A stretch of 64,000 nucleotides of DNA, taken from the NCBI GenBank assembly GCA_022710935.1, contig JAKLFY010000025.1, forward strand, positions 1 to 64,000, in the 5' to 3' direction. Of this stretch, positions 1-8,456 are shown one piece after another. The position numbers and the translations under genes are program-made. The notes beneath the pieces were generated by a model. That model saw only the letters and a program-made list of their open reading frames with translations, made no database searches and was not told where the DNA came from. The first letter of the stretch is position 1. Each line of letters begins with the position of its first letter. The DNA is from Verrucomicrobiota bacterium. GTDB lineage: Bacteria > Verrucomicrobiota > Verrucomicrobiia > Limisphaerales > J093.

Positions 1-787
1 TCAACTTGGGGATGCCCTTGGTGGTGTCCACCGTGGCGATCATCTGGTTGGCCTCGTGATCGTAGAAGATGTCGACATGGATCATGGGTGCGTTGGTGTC
101 CAGACCGCCGCCGCGCGCCGGTCGCACCAAAACATCCGGAATCGCGACGGCGTCCACGGTCCAGGTCAAGGCCACGGTGGCGTCGTCGTAGCCGGCGTAG
201 GCATCGCGGGCACCGGTTTGGGCGTCGCCGAAGTAGACCCGGTATTCGGCTGACAGCACGTTGGTGGTGGACTGGCGAATTGCGTAGGCGTTGTGCGCCA
301 TGCGTCCGTACCAGGCCCATTTGGTTGGGGAACCCGCCGTGCCCAGGATGGGGGTGTAGGGCCGGGCCGGGTTTTCGTTTTTGTTACCAGGGCCGTCGTA
401 ATTCTCCAACCCTGGCGAAGCGTTCAGGCACTCGATCCAGACGGCGGCCCCTTCCGGCGGGGTGAAGATGCCTCCCGGATTCCAGGCGTATTGCAGGCTG
501 TAGGCCTTATCGGTGAGGACGTAGTAGTTGGACCGGGAATCGAACGCGTAGCCTGGCGGCAGAGGCGTCAACTTGGGGATGCCCTTGGTGGTGTCCACCG
601 TGGCGATCATCTGGTTGGCCTCGTGATCGTAGAAGATGTCGACATGGATCATGGGTGCGTTGGTGTCCAGACCGCCGCCGCGCGCCGGTCGCACGAGGAT
701 ATCCTGCGCAGCGGTGTTGGTGGTGGCGTAGGCTGCCGCTGCCAGGAGGCAGAGCAGGTACCGGGCAAAGGTCGGGTTCTTGGTCAT
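1..787 (-). CDS. secreted protein with internal repeat (3' end off window)
   Basis: This minus-strand frame opens at ATG 787 and runs off the left edge without a stop, so about 262 residues are visible. The N-terminus is a plausible signal peptide (hydrophobic run LLCLLAAAAYA, then an AAQ-type cleavage region). The mature part starts with ILVRPARGGGLDTNAP, and the same segment returns about 189 residues later; the two DNA copies (568-694 and 1-127) are identical over 127 bases. Aromatic and Gly/Asn-rich stretches suggest a beta-rich extracellular protein. I recognise no family. It is last in the minus-strand surface-protein series and follows the prepilin-type gene by about 55 bases. Function unknown. 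Confidence 0.72.
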   Translation of the reverse strand, partial: MTKNPTFARYLLCLLAAAAYATTNTAAQDILVRPARGGGLDTNAPMIHVDIFYDHEANQMIATVDTTKGIPKLTPLPPGYAFDSRSNYYVLTDKAYSLQYAWNPGGIFTPPEGAAVWIECLNASPGLENYDGPGNKNENPARPYTPILGTAGSPTKWAWYGRMAHNAYAIRQSTTNVLSAEYRVYFGDAQTGARDAYAGYDDATVALTWTVDAVAIPDVLVRPARGGGLDTNAPMIHVDIFYDHEANQMIATVDTTKGIPKL

Positions 788-841
788 GGCTTGAACTTTC
801 GTTGAACTGCGAGTTGATCAGGGGTGAAAAGGTTTCTGCGG

Positions 842-1534
842 TCAGCGGGCCGTCTCGGGGTTCCATCTGTCGATGCTCTGTTGAGGGTCGTAAGTGGTTT
901 TGAACAAGGCAGCGGCGGCATGGCCGTCGCCGAAGATGTAATTGGATCGGGTTTCGTGTCGCTTCCGGTCGACCTCGGGTTCTCCACCGTCCGCCCAGAA
1001 ATGCGCCATGAAATGGTCCGCCATGGACCCGCCGGCCTTTTCCGCGAAGAGGACGGTGGCTGACGCGTTTGGCAGATCGCCCAGGCGGGGCCAGGTGGGG
1101 CCGCCGGTTTCCTGGGCGGAGAGTTCGGGATAAACGCTCTTGCCGTAACTCCAGTCGGAGTTGCGCCGCTTGTCCACCGGGCAGCGATAGAGGCCATTGA
1201 ACACGTTGGTCCAGAGGGGGGCGGTGGGCTTGCAGTCCGGGCACGCCAGATAGGGCAAGAGGGCGTAACCCCAGGGCCGTTCCCCGTGGGCCGTGGCGGA
1301 ATGGGTGCTACGGGGCAGACGTCCACCGTGGTCGTCGGCGTACATCAGCGTGGCCAGGCCGATCTGTCTGAGCTGGCCCAGGCAGCAGACCGACCTGGCT
1401 TTGCCATGGGCTTTGGCGAGCGCGGGCACCAGCAGCCCGGCCAGGATGGCGATCATGGCGATGACCACCAACAGTTCGATCAACGTGAACGCTCGCCAGC
1501 GTCCATTCACTGTTCTCTCAGATACGAAGTTCAT
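842..1534 (-). CDS. prepilin-type N-terminal methylation domain protein (DUF1559-like)
   Basis: 230 residues from ATG 1534. The N-terminus carries the type IV prepilin signature [18 protein letters not shown] about 15 residues in, followed by one hydrophobic helix; the Glu five residues after the cleavage Phe is present. The rest fits the G/H-X9-DG secreted family common in Verrucomicrobiota and Planctomycetota: two Cys pairs ([18 protein letters not shown]), a CPVDKR motif and a C-terminal [11 protein letters not shown] that resembles the H-X9-DG element. A longer frame opens at 1621, but the prepilin leader favours 1534. Such proteins are processed by a prepilin peptidase and exported; their role is generally unknown. 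Confidence 0.85.
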   Translation of the reverse strand: MNFVSERTVNGRWRAFTLIELLVVIAMIAILAGLLVPALAKAHGKARSVCCLGQLRQIGLATLMYADDHGGRLPRSTHSATAHGERPWGYALLPYLACPDCKPTAPLWTNVFNGLYRCPVDKRRNSDWSYGKSVYPELSAQETGGPTWPRLGDLPNASATVLFAEKAGGSMADHFMAHFWADGGEPEVDRKRHETRSNYIFGDGHAAAALFKTTYDPQQSIDRWNPETAR

Positions 1535-1701
1535 AAGGTTTTTGCCTGCTCCCGGGGTTTCTAGCCCGGGGCGCATGACGTTTCGTTTGGGATTCGGCCC
1601 GGAGACCGGAGTCCGTTCCATCCTGACCGGTGCCGGGCCACGACGCCGGTGTCAGACCTTCAGAACGGAGGTGACGATGGGGGAACGCGACCTGATCGCG
1701 T

Positions 1702-2082
1702 TCAGACGTGGCGTGGAGGGGGCGAGGGGGGTCTTTCGAAGCGCTCGAGCCCGTTCTCAGCACGAAGCTCGAAGGAAGCGAAGGCCATCTGGCGGAACAT
1801 GAACGCGCGGGGAGTCTCGCAGATCAGATCGAGTTTGAGGAGGGGCCGTTGCGGCTGTGGTTCGCGCGGGCCGTTCTCTTCCGATTTCTGGCCCTCGGTC
1901 ACGATGTGGCAGAGGACACAGGGGTGGCGGCCGTCGAAGGTCTGATCGATCGCCTCGCGGAACGTCGTGTTCTGTGAGTACCTGACGAACATCGAAACCC
2001 AGGCCACGGACTGCAAGGCCGCCCAGTGCAGGCCCAGAGTCAGGGCCACGATCAACGCCGTGATGACGTGTTTGCCTCTCAT
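1702..2082 (-). CDS. small membrane protein with HPCVLC motif
   Basis: 126 residues from ATG 2082; the frame extends to a TTG at 2100, but ATG gives a better N-terminus (MRGKHVI). One transmembrane or signal helix (VITALIVALTLGLHWAALQSVAW) is followed by an extracytoplasmic segment with FDGRHPCVLCHIVTEGQKS, a CxxC pair beside His residues that could bind a metal. The tail is Glu/Pro/Arg-rich. I recall similar short proteins near copper genes in Verrucomicrobiota and Planctomycetota (recollection, not searched). The neighbours are copper-type, so a small copper-binding membrane protein is the best guess. Confidence 0.65.
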   Translation of the reverse strand: MRGKHVITALIVALTLGLHWAALQSVAWVSMFVRYSQNTTFREAIDQTFDGRHPCVLCHIVTEGQKSEENGPREPQPQRPLLKLDLICETPRAFMFRQMAFASFELRAENGLERFERPPSPPPRHV

Positions 2083-2475
2083 CTGCCTGGCGCGTGACAA
2101 CGATCGTCCCAGGCTCGATCAATGAAGCCGCTGTCTTGGCCTGTGAGGCTGGCGATCAAGGGCGGTGTTCGATGCCTGTTCATACTCGATGCAGGATCAT
2201 TAGCACACCCGCGCCTCATCCGGCTATCGGTGCCGAACCATTCCTTTCATAGGGGGACGTCCGAGGTTCGAGTGTTGTGGACCCGCCAACCTGGCCGTGC
2301 CCGCCGCACAGCACGCCGCGCGGCGTCTTGCCTCCCGACCGTTGCGGGTATGCTCCCTGCGTCGCGCCTCGCCATCCAGCCCTTCCTGCGAAAACAGCAC
2401 CCCTCGGAGTTTCCAGACAGACTCTCAGGCCCGACGCCGATGTCCCCGCTGCCCAGGCTGGATGAGCCCGATGAC
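2083..2475. other. intergenic gap, no gene seen
   Basis: About 390 bases between two minus-strand genes. Six-frame translations here are Arg/Pro-rich and look non-coding, and I see no clear RNA gene, repeat or strong terminator. It must hold the promoter for the gene at 1702-2082, but I cannot point to a convincing -10/-35 pair. Confidence 0.5.
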
Positions 2476-4431
2476 CTACGGATAGACCGAGCGATAGAAC
2501 CGCGCGTGCGCGGCGGGTGGTGGCGTATTGGTGTACTGGAAGACGCCGAGGTCGTCGGCAGCATTGCTGCCCAACTCAGTCCAGACGGCCGAGTCCAAGT
2601 GTTCCGTGAACTCGATCCGGTAGGTCTTGCCTGCGATGCCAAGGAAACTCAGCAGAAAGGAACCGTTGCCGAGGTCAGTGAGCAGGAGGTTGGGAGACGG
2701 GACGGTGTTGGTGGAAGCGCGGACGGTGACGGTGGCGGTAGCCTGGGCGCTGTAGCTGTCTTCGATGGTGTAAGTGAACGAATCGTCGTCCGTGAATCCG
2801 GCAGCGGGGGTGTAGTGAATCCAATCGCCGTCGAGAAGGAGAGAGCCGCCGTGGGCGCTGGTGGGACTCACCAGGACCAACTCGATGGGGTCGCCGTCGG
2901 CATCGGCATCGTTGCTGAGCAACGTGCTGATGAGGACCTTGGTTCCATCGGTCGGGTCCCGTTGAATCGTATCCGCGCCGGCTGTCGGCGGGGTGTTGAT
3001 AAGCTGGGCCGAAGCGAGGGTGGCCGTGGACCCGGTGAAGTTGTCGTCACCCGCATAGCTTGCGCTGACCGCGTGAAGGCCGGGACTGATGGTGGTCAAG
3101 CTGAGCGTGGCGTTGCCCGCGCTGAGGGACGCGGGTGCGCCGGTGTCGGCGCCGTCGAGCATGAACTGCACCATGCCGGTCGGGATGCCTGCGCCTGGGG
3201 CCACAGCGGTCACCTCCATGGTGAACGTCACCGGTTGCCCGGGTGCGGCGGGGTTTGCTGAAGAGCTGAGCCGACTGGAGGTGCTGGCTTTGGTGATGGT
3301 AAGCTGCGCGATCGAGCTCGTGACCGCCACGCCGTTGTCGACCACAACCGAGTAGCCGCCGACGCTGGCATCCTGAACGTTGGTGACCGTGAGGCTGGCG
3401 CCGGTTCCCCAAGAAATGACCTGGGTCTGATTAAAGTACCATTGGTAGGCGAGCGGGGTGCTGCCGGCAGCCACGACGCTGAAGTTGGCGTTGGCGCCCC
3501 GGGCCACCGCTTGACTCTGAGGCTGGGTCGTGATCTTCGGAGGGCCGAAGACGCCGTAATCGGCGATCTCGAGGCCGGCCACCCAGCCGATGCTTGGGCC
3601 GGCGAAACTGCCGCGAGACTGGCCGGCCTGGTCGAAGCGCTGCACGCCGCCATCAGCGGCCTTGATGCCCACGGCGATGATGCCGTCGGCGTCGATGTCG
3701 ATCCCCCACGGGCTGCCCAGGAGGTTGGCGAGGACCGTGGCGGTGCCACCGGAGACTTCGAGGAGCCACTTGGAATCGTACGCGCCGGTAAACAGCTTGC
3801 CGCCATGGACGGCGACGTCGTAGGGGCTGTCGACCTGGCCCCCGGAGATCAGCGTGGTTTGGGAGTGGTCGACGAGGGATACGGAGACGAGGCGGTTCGC
3901 GAGGGCGGACGTCACGACCAGATGCGTACTATCGAGGGTGGCGAGGCCCGCGACGCCGGAGAGCAGGTTGCCCTGGGTCATGATGGTGGAGACGCCGGTG
4001 TCGAGATTGACCTCGAAAAGGGAGTCGACGTCGTCGAGGTTCTTGCCGGTCACATAGAGCCGGCCGTTGGGACCCAACGCGAGGCCCCAGATCTCGCTCG
4101 GGAGGTCGCCGGACAGCGCCAGGGGAGCGACCACTTCCGTGGCGACATCGAGTGCCTGGATGTCGCCGTAGAACTCGCCGATGTAGAGCGTTCCGGACGG
4201 ATGGAGCGCCAGGTCCATCGGGTGGAGGAAATCGCCCCAGACAACCTGTTCGCCGGTGTTGGGATCGAGCCGGACGACCTGCCAGTTGTCATAGTTGGCG
4301 ATGATGATGTCGCCGACGTTGACAAAGAAAGCCCGGGCTGGAAGGGCGGAATTGGCGAGCACGCTGGCGGCGACGAGAGCCAGGACGAGGATCCGCGTGC
4401 GATGAGGTGGTTGTTCCGCTGTTGTTTTCAT
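2476..4431 (-). CDS. secreted beta-propeller / Ig-like multidomain protein
   Basis: 651 residues with a signal peptide (LVLALVAASVLANSALPARA). Residues about 35-295 form an NHL/SMP-30-like beta-propeller, with repeated LDPNTG, MDLALHPSGTLYIG and LALGPNGRLYVTG strands. Then come an immunoglobulin-like domain starting PPKITTQPQSQAVARG (about 297-380), a bacterial Ig-like domain (about 385-480, ending SASYAGDDNFTGS), a cadherin-like domain with NDADADGDPIELVLVSP (about 483-570) and a C-terminal module ending ARFYRSVYP. That last module resembles the one in the adjacent C25 peptidase. It is probably an extracellular adhesin or binding protein. The peptidase gene lies just upstream (21 bases), so the two are likely co-transcribed. 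Confidence 0.88.
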   Translation of the reverse strand: MKTTAEQPPHRTRILVLALVAASVLANSALPARAFFVNVGDIIIANYDNWQVVRLDPNTGEQVVWGDFLHPMDLALHPSGTLYIGEFYGDIQALDVATEVVAPLALSGDLPSEIWGLALGPNGRLYVTGKNLDDVDSLFEVNLDTGVSTIMTQGNLLSGVAGLATLDSTHLVVTSALANRLVSVSLVDHSQTTLISGGQVDSPYDVAVHGGKLFTGAYDSKWLLEVSGGTATVLANLLGSPWGIDIDADGIIAVGIKAADGGVQRFDQAGQSRGSFAGPSIGWVAGLEIADYGVFGPPKITTQPQSQAVARGANANFSVVAAGSTPLAYQWYFNQTQVISWGTGASLTVTNVQDASVGGYSVVVDNGVAVTSSIAQLTITKASTSSRLSSSANPAAPGQPVTFTMEVTAVAPGAGIPTGMVQFMLDGADTGAPASLSAGNATLSLTTISPGLHAVSASYAGDDNFTGSTATLASAQLINTPPTAGADTIQRDPTDGTKVLISTLLSNDADADGDPIELVLVSPTSAHGGSLLLDGDWIHYTPAAGFTDDDSFTYTIEDSYSAQATATVTVRASTNTVPSPNLLLTDLGNGSFLLSFLGIAGKTYRIEFTEHLDSAVWTELGSNAADDLGVFQYTNTPPPAAHARFYRSVYP

Positions 4432-4452
4432 GGTGGATGAGAGGCAGTTGCT

Positions 4453-6726
4453 TCACGGCGTGGTCTGGACTTCGATCCGGTAGAACCGTGGTTGGTTGTC
4501 CGGCCCAGTGTCCTCGTAGACGTTGAGCGGCGGAGTCGCAGCCAGGCCCTGGGCCAGTCGCGCATAGGGACCTGCCGGGTCAGGCGCGTGAAATATCGAA
4601 TACTGCCGGCCCTGAACGCTCGGCCACTCGAGGCGGACGCCGGTCTCCAAACCGCTCCCTCGCGCCGCCCGGAGGCTGAGAACCGAGGCGGGGTCAGTGG
4701 GGCTGGTGCCGGCAACCTGTTCGGCCAAGTCGGTCATGCCATCGCCGTCGGTGTCCTGATCCGGAGACGGGATGGGCTGGTGCCAGGCCAGGTGGGGGTC
4801 GCCGAGCAGGGTGATCTCGTAGTAGCACCAGCGATAGGGCATCAGCCCCGAGGACTCGATCTGACCGACCAGATCGTGCTTCGAGAACTGGTTGGCCACG
4901 CCGAAGTTGGTCTGTCCGTGGGCGAGCAGATGGGCAAAGAAGCGGGTTTGGAACTCACCGCTGTATTTGGACTCGTCCACCGGATCGTACCAGCCGAGGC
5001 GTGAGTTGAAGACAGCGGCGAACGCACCGTGGGCGTTGCGCTTGACCAGCTCCTCGCCGATGGCGTCCGGCGACCACCGGTCGTTGTCGAACTGGCCGAC
5101 GTTGCAGCCCACGCTGTAGGCGAGGAAGGGGAAGGCATTAGTCAGAGCGTCCAGTTCATCGGTGCGAATGCCGCGGCTGGGGATGAGGTGGGAACTCATG
5201 AGAACCTCGTCGTCGCCATGGCCGTTGAAGAGTGCCAGGTGGGGAGAACCGTTCAGCGCGGCCTGGAGGTCGGACTTCGTCCACTGGGGCGTGGTGAAGG
5301 GCCGATCGTCCAGCCACGTCACCTGGCGGCCGGCGAGATAAGGGAGCAAGGGTTCGAACATGTCGCCGCCATGGGCCGGGCCATTCGGGGTGCTCTTGAG
5401 AAACTCGGCCACCAGCAGAAAATGGTTCGCTTGCGGGTGTCCAAACGTTTCATAGCGGAGGCATTTGTCAACAAAGGTGGCCACCTCCTCGGGGGTATCC
5501 ACCGGGGCGCGACCGACAAAGACCTCGGCCAGGAGGTCTACGTCGCCGCTCCCGGAACCGTCGGTGGGTTCCCCCCAGCGGTCGTCGCCATCGGCATTCC
5601 AAGGGCCGTCCAGGCAGGCATAGTACAGATCGCAAGGGATGCGTGAATCGATCTCCGGGAGGTTCATGAACGCGTGCGCGTAACGGCAGGGGACAACCGT
5701 GGCGTCGCCGCCGAGCAGAACATAGGTGATGCCCCAGTCGGCGTAAGCCGTGCGGATATAGTTGCGGATCCTCTCGGGGATATCGGCACCCGGCTGGGTG
5801 CTCACAATCGTCTCGACCGTTTCGACTTTCACGGCCAGCCCACTTTGGGCTTTGCGATCGACCAAGGGCTGAAAGGCGGAGACGAGGTTGCTGCGGGTGA
5901 CCAGCAAATAGTCGAGAGTTCCCCCGGCCCTGCCCATGAGAGACGGTGCCGCATAGGTCTGGAGCAGGGCCGGGTTGTCCACCCAGGCCGCCACGCGGTC
6001 CCGGGCGCGGAGCTGGGCGCGTCGCGGGGCGATCGGCGGCTGCGGCTGAGCCGACTCGGCCTTGGGCGTCAGGACGACCTGAAGACTCGGTGTGAACTGT
6101 AACTCGCCTCGCGCTGGCCGGTATCGCACCGGGTAGACCCGGATGACCGCGAGGTCGTAGCCCGCCAGACGCTGGACCGCCACGAGCTCCGCCCCCACCG
6201 CCGGATAGAGCCCGTCGGAACCGTAAATCGTGGGGTCAGGTTGGTCGGCCCTCGCCAGGTCCAGCATCCGCACACTCGGTGTGGTGACCGGTAATCGGCC
6301 GTAGTCAACCTGCCAGGTGCCGGGGATGGTCGTCGCAGGCTGGGGAGCGAGAGCCTCGACCTTCTCGACCCTTCCGCCGGGCGGGAGAAGCAGACGGATG
6401 GTTCGGAAGGGCAACACCGGAGCGCCGACACGCTGGGCCACGTCGCAGCCGTCCATGCGCACCTGAATGTACGCGCTGTGCTCGCCTGCGGATTGTTGCA
6501 GCCGAGGGAACTCGAAGTCGCATCTCGTGGTGATCGACGGGGCGGTGGTTTCGGCCTGGGCAACGGTCGGGCACAGCCAAGCGGCCGCCAACACCAGCCA
6601 AAGGCCAGAGGTCCGTCGATCGGCGGAAGGCGCTGGTGGCAGTGCGTTGGCGTTGACCTGAGTCGGATCGCGCGCGTCCGCGATCTCCGCTTGCGTCTGC
6701 CGCTCCGCGTTAAGAGGTTGGATCAT
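4453..6726 (-). CDS. gingipain-type C25 family cysteine peptidase
   Basis: 757 residues. A hydrophobic leader (GLWLVLAAAWLCPTVAQA) lies about 40 residues in, so the true start may be later than ATG 6726. A propeptide-like N-terminal region precedes the peptidase domain (about residues 265-640), which has YVLLGGDATVVPCRYAHAF, a catalytic-His segment LFNGHGDDE (near 504) and a catalytic-Cys segment YSVGCNVGQFDND (near 539). These are the C25 His/Cys pair. The C-terminus has a calcium-type DTDGDGMTDLAEQ strip followed by a beta module ending PRFYRIEVQTTP, like the next gene. It is probably secreted and may process or degrade surface proteins. No Bacteroidetes-type sorting domain is recognisable. 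Confidence 0.9.
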   Translation of the reverse strand: MIQPLNAERQTQAEIADARDPTQVNANALPPAPSADRRTSGLWLVLAAAWLCPTVAQAETTAPSITTRCDFEFPRLQQSAGEHSAYIQVRMDGCDVAQRVGAPVLPFRTIRLLLPPGGRVEKVEALAPQPATTIPGTWQVDYGRLPVTTPSVRMLDLARADQPDPTIYGSDGLYPAVGAELVAVQRLAGYDLAVIRVYPVRYRPARGELQFTPSLQVVLTPKAESAQPQPPIAPRRAQLRARDRVAAWVDNPALLQTYAAPSLMGRAGGTLDYLLVTRSNLVSAFQPLVDRKAQSGLAVKVETVETIVSTQPGADIPERIRNYIRTAYADWGITYVLLGGDATVVPCRYAHAFMNLPEIDSRIPCDLYYACLDGPWNADGDDRWGEPTDGSGSGDVDLLAEVFVGRAPVDTPEEVATFVDKCLRYETFGHPQANHFLLVAEFLKSTPNGPAHGGDMFEPLLPYLAGRQVTWLDDRPFTTPQWTKSDLQAALNGSPHLALFNGHGDDEVLMSSHLIPSRGIRTDELDALTNAFPFLAYSVGCNVGQFDNDRWSPDAIGEELVKRNAHGAFAAVFNSRLGWYDPVDESKYSGEFQTRFFAHLLAHGQTNFGVANQFSKHDLVGQIESSGLMPYRWCYYEITLLGDPHLAWHQPIPSPDQDTDGDGMTDLAEQVAGTSPTDPASVLSLRAARGSGLETGVRLEWPSVQGRQYSIFHAPDPAGPYARLAQGLAATPPLNVYEDTGPDNQPRFYRIEVQTTP

Positions 6727-6812
6727 AGGTCAGGCAATTCCGATCACCCCATCCAACCGACGACCCGCCTGGGACGGATGAGCCTGCGCGTCTTCCCGAG
6801 CGAGTCCGGCCA

Positions 6813-7355
6813 CTATCCAATGGTCACGTTTTCGATGCGGCAATCCCCAATCACCACGGTGACTTTCGCGCCTGGTTTGACGATCCCTCGGGAGTTGCCG
6901 AAGAAGATGTAATAGATGCGGCCGGCCGCCAGTCTCTGCGCGGTTTGGCGCAACGGGCCGAGCTTCGGCGTGGTGGGCACCCCGAGCTTGTTGCCGCTCG
7001 CCTCATCGATCAGGTAGGGCTTCGCCTCGGCCTTGAGCAGCGGGGCTGCCTTCTCCGGGTCGATCACCTTGTATCGAAAGTCGACAAAGTAGCCCTCGGC
7101 CGACAGGCGCAGGCTGGTGATTTCGATCCCCCAGGTCTTGGCCAACCGCGCGACGGGGTCGGCCGTTGTCGACGGGGGTGCCACGGGCGTCTCGTCTGCG
7201 GCCGCAGAATGAGTCTGACAGCAGGAGGCCGCGGCAACGGGCACGCTGGCCTGCTTCTCACCTGCATCTGCTGCGGCTGACATAACTGCCACACCCAGAA
7301 GGATGGCAGCGATCGCACTGGTGGCGAGGGAGTGGAGTTGATTTGCGGTGTTCAT
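6813..7355 (-). CDS. secreted protein with DFRYKV domain (copper-locus paralogue 1)
   Basis: 180 residues from ATG 7355; an alternative ATG is at 7379, and the longer frame to 7526 overlaps the upstream oxidase gene. A signal peptide (ATSAIAAILLGVAVMSAAADA) is followed by a short SCCQTH segment that could bind metal. The conserved C-terminal domain contains WGIEITSLRLSAEG, VDFRYKVIDPEKAAPLL and VTVVIGDCRIENVTI. The same domain ends the protein at 23234-24181, so the pair brackets the efflux/oxidase genes. The family has no function known to me. Its context suggests a periplasmic or surface accessory of copper handling. Confidence 0.8.
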   Translation of the reverse strand: MNTANQLHSLATSAIAAILLGVAVMSAAADAGEKQASVPVAAASCCQTHSAAADETPVAPPSTTADPVARLAKTWGIEITSLRLSAEGYFVDFRYKVIDPEKAAPLLKAEAKPYLIDEASGNKLGVPTTPKLGPLRQTAQRLAAGRIYYIFFGNSRGIVKPGAKVTVVIGDCRIENVTIG

Positions 7356-7458
7356 CGGGTTCGGTTGAGGAACGGGCATGGTGATTGTTGGGTAAAGGCC
7401 ACGGGCGGGAGCGCTGATGCGCCCACCCGCCCGCGGCGTGAGGGCTCGGAGGTTCTGT

Positions 7459-8400
7459 TTAAGGCAACGAGAGTGTGCGTCGGTCGTAGAACGACGCACC
7501 GGTCGCGAGCGGCCCCAGGCGCGCATCGCGGGTCTTGAGAGACGGTAGGTTGACCGCGTTTTCGACCCGGGGATACGGATAGGGGCGTCCGTCTTCGGCG
7601 ATCAACTCGAGGTGATGGCCACTCACCACCGGAATGCGTTCGTCGTAGCAGGCATTCAACATGCGCACCAGCGTGGGTGCAGTCAGCCCGCCGGGGATGG
7701 TGCCCAGCGTGAGGGGTTCACCGTTCAGCAGGTAGACCTCGGGAACCGAATGGATCATGCTCTTGATGGTCGTGCCATAGGTGCCAGCCTCGACCGCCGC
7801 GTGAACGTCGAAGTCGATTTCACCGAAGATCCAGGCGACCTCCGAGCCATAGGAAACGCCTGGATAGGCCTCCTGGCCGGCAAGGGCGGGCGCGTCCTTC
7901 TTGAGCAGGCCATAAAGGCCCATCTGGACCTGCAGCGCAGAATGGGTGCCGCTGAAGTAGAGGTAGGTGCCGGGGGTGACGTTGTTCCACGTGTAAGTGA
8001 CCGAGGCGCCGGGCTCCGTCTGTTTGACGAAGGACCGCGCCCGGGTGCGGCCTTGTGGATCGGTGAACGTGACATGTTCTGCAGGTCCGCCCCGCAGGTA
8101 CCCGTTTTGGTTGGGGATGACCAACGAGATGGGCACAGAGAGGTCGTTCTGCAGCGTGATGTTCAAGACCGTGTCAGTGGGAGGGACGACCAGCGCCGGC
8201 CCCGGTGAGGTCACCGGGCCGCCGTCGAGGGCGAATCCCCACATGTGGACGTTGGCGGTGGCTCCGCCGGGCAGGGGGACTTCCTTGGTGAAGGCCGCGG
8301 CGCGAAGGGTGAAGTCCGCCGACCAACCGGAGGTGGCCGCCAGCAGGCAGCCGCCGCCGATCAGGGCGGGAATCATGGATTTGAGTATCGAACGATTCAT
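7459..8400 (-). CDS. multicopper-oxidase-like cupredoxin protein, short form
   Basis: 313 residues from ATG 8400 (MNRSILKSMIPALIGG signal peptide). The first cupredoxin domain has PGPALVVPPTDTVLNITLQN and GTYLYFSGTHSALQVQMGL. That is where classical enzymes carry HCH-x3-H-x3-GM, but here the Cys and most His ligands are absent. The second domain begins VPEVYLLNGEPLTLG and reaches GHHLELIAEDGRPYPYP, then ends early. It therefore looks like an oxidase fold with a degenerate type 1 copper site, possibly structural or copper-binding only. It sits between another oxidase-like gene (56 bases upstream) and the DFRYKV-domain gene downstream. Confidence 0.82.
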   Translation of the reverse strand: MNRSILKSMIPALIGGGCLLAATSGWSADFTLRAAAFTKEVPLPGGATANVHMWGFALDGGPVTSPGPALVVPPTDTVLNITLQNDLSVPISLVIPNQNGYLRGGPAEHVTFTDPQGRTRARSFVKQTEPGASVTYTWNNVTPGTYLYFSGTHSALQVQMGLYGLLKKDAPALAGQEAYPGVSYGSEVAWIFGEIDFDVHAAVEAGTYGTTIKSMIHSVPEVYLLNGEPLTLGTIPGGLTAPTLVRMLNACYDERIPVVSGHHLELIAEDGRPYPYPRVENAVNLPSLKTRDARLGPLATGASFYDRRTLSLP

Positions 8401-8456
8401 AGGGTTTGTCCTGTGTCTGAGTCTTTGGATTCTCGTGAGCACTCCGGGATAGGCGG

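Noticed and set aside
2122-3261. 379-codon plus-strand frame
   Set aside because: It overlaps the Ig/propeller gene in antisense and reads as Val/Gly/Arg-rich nonsense.
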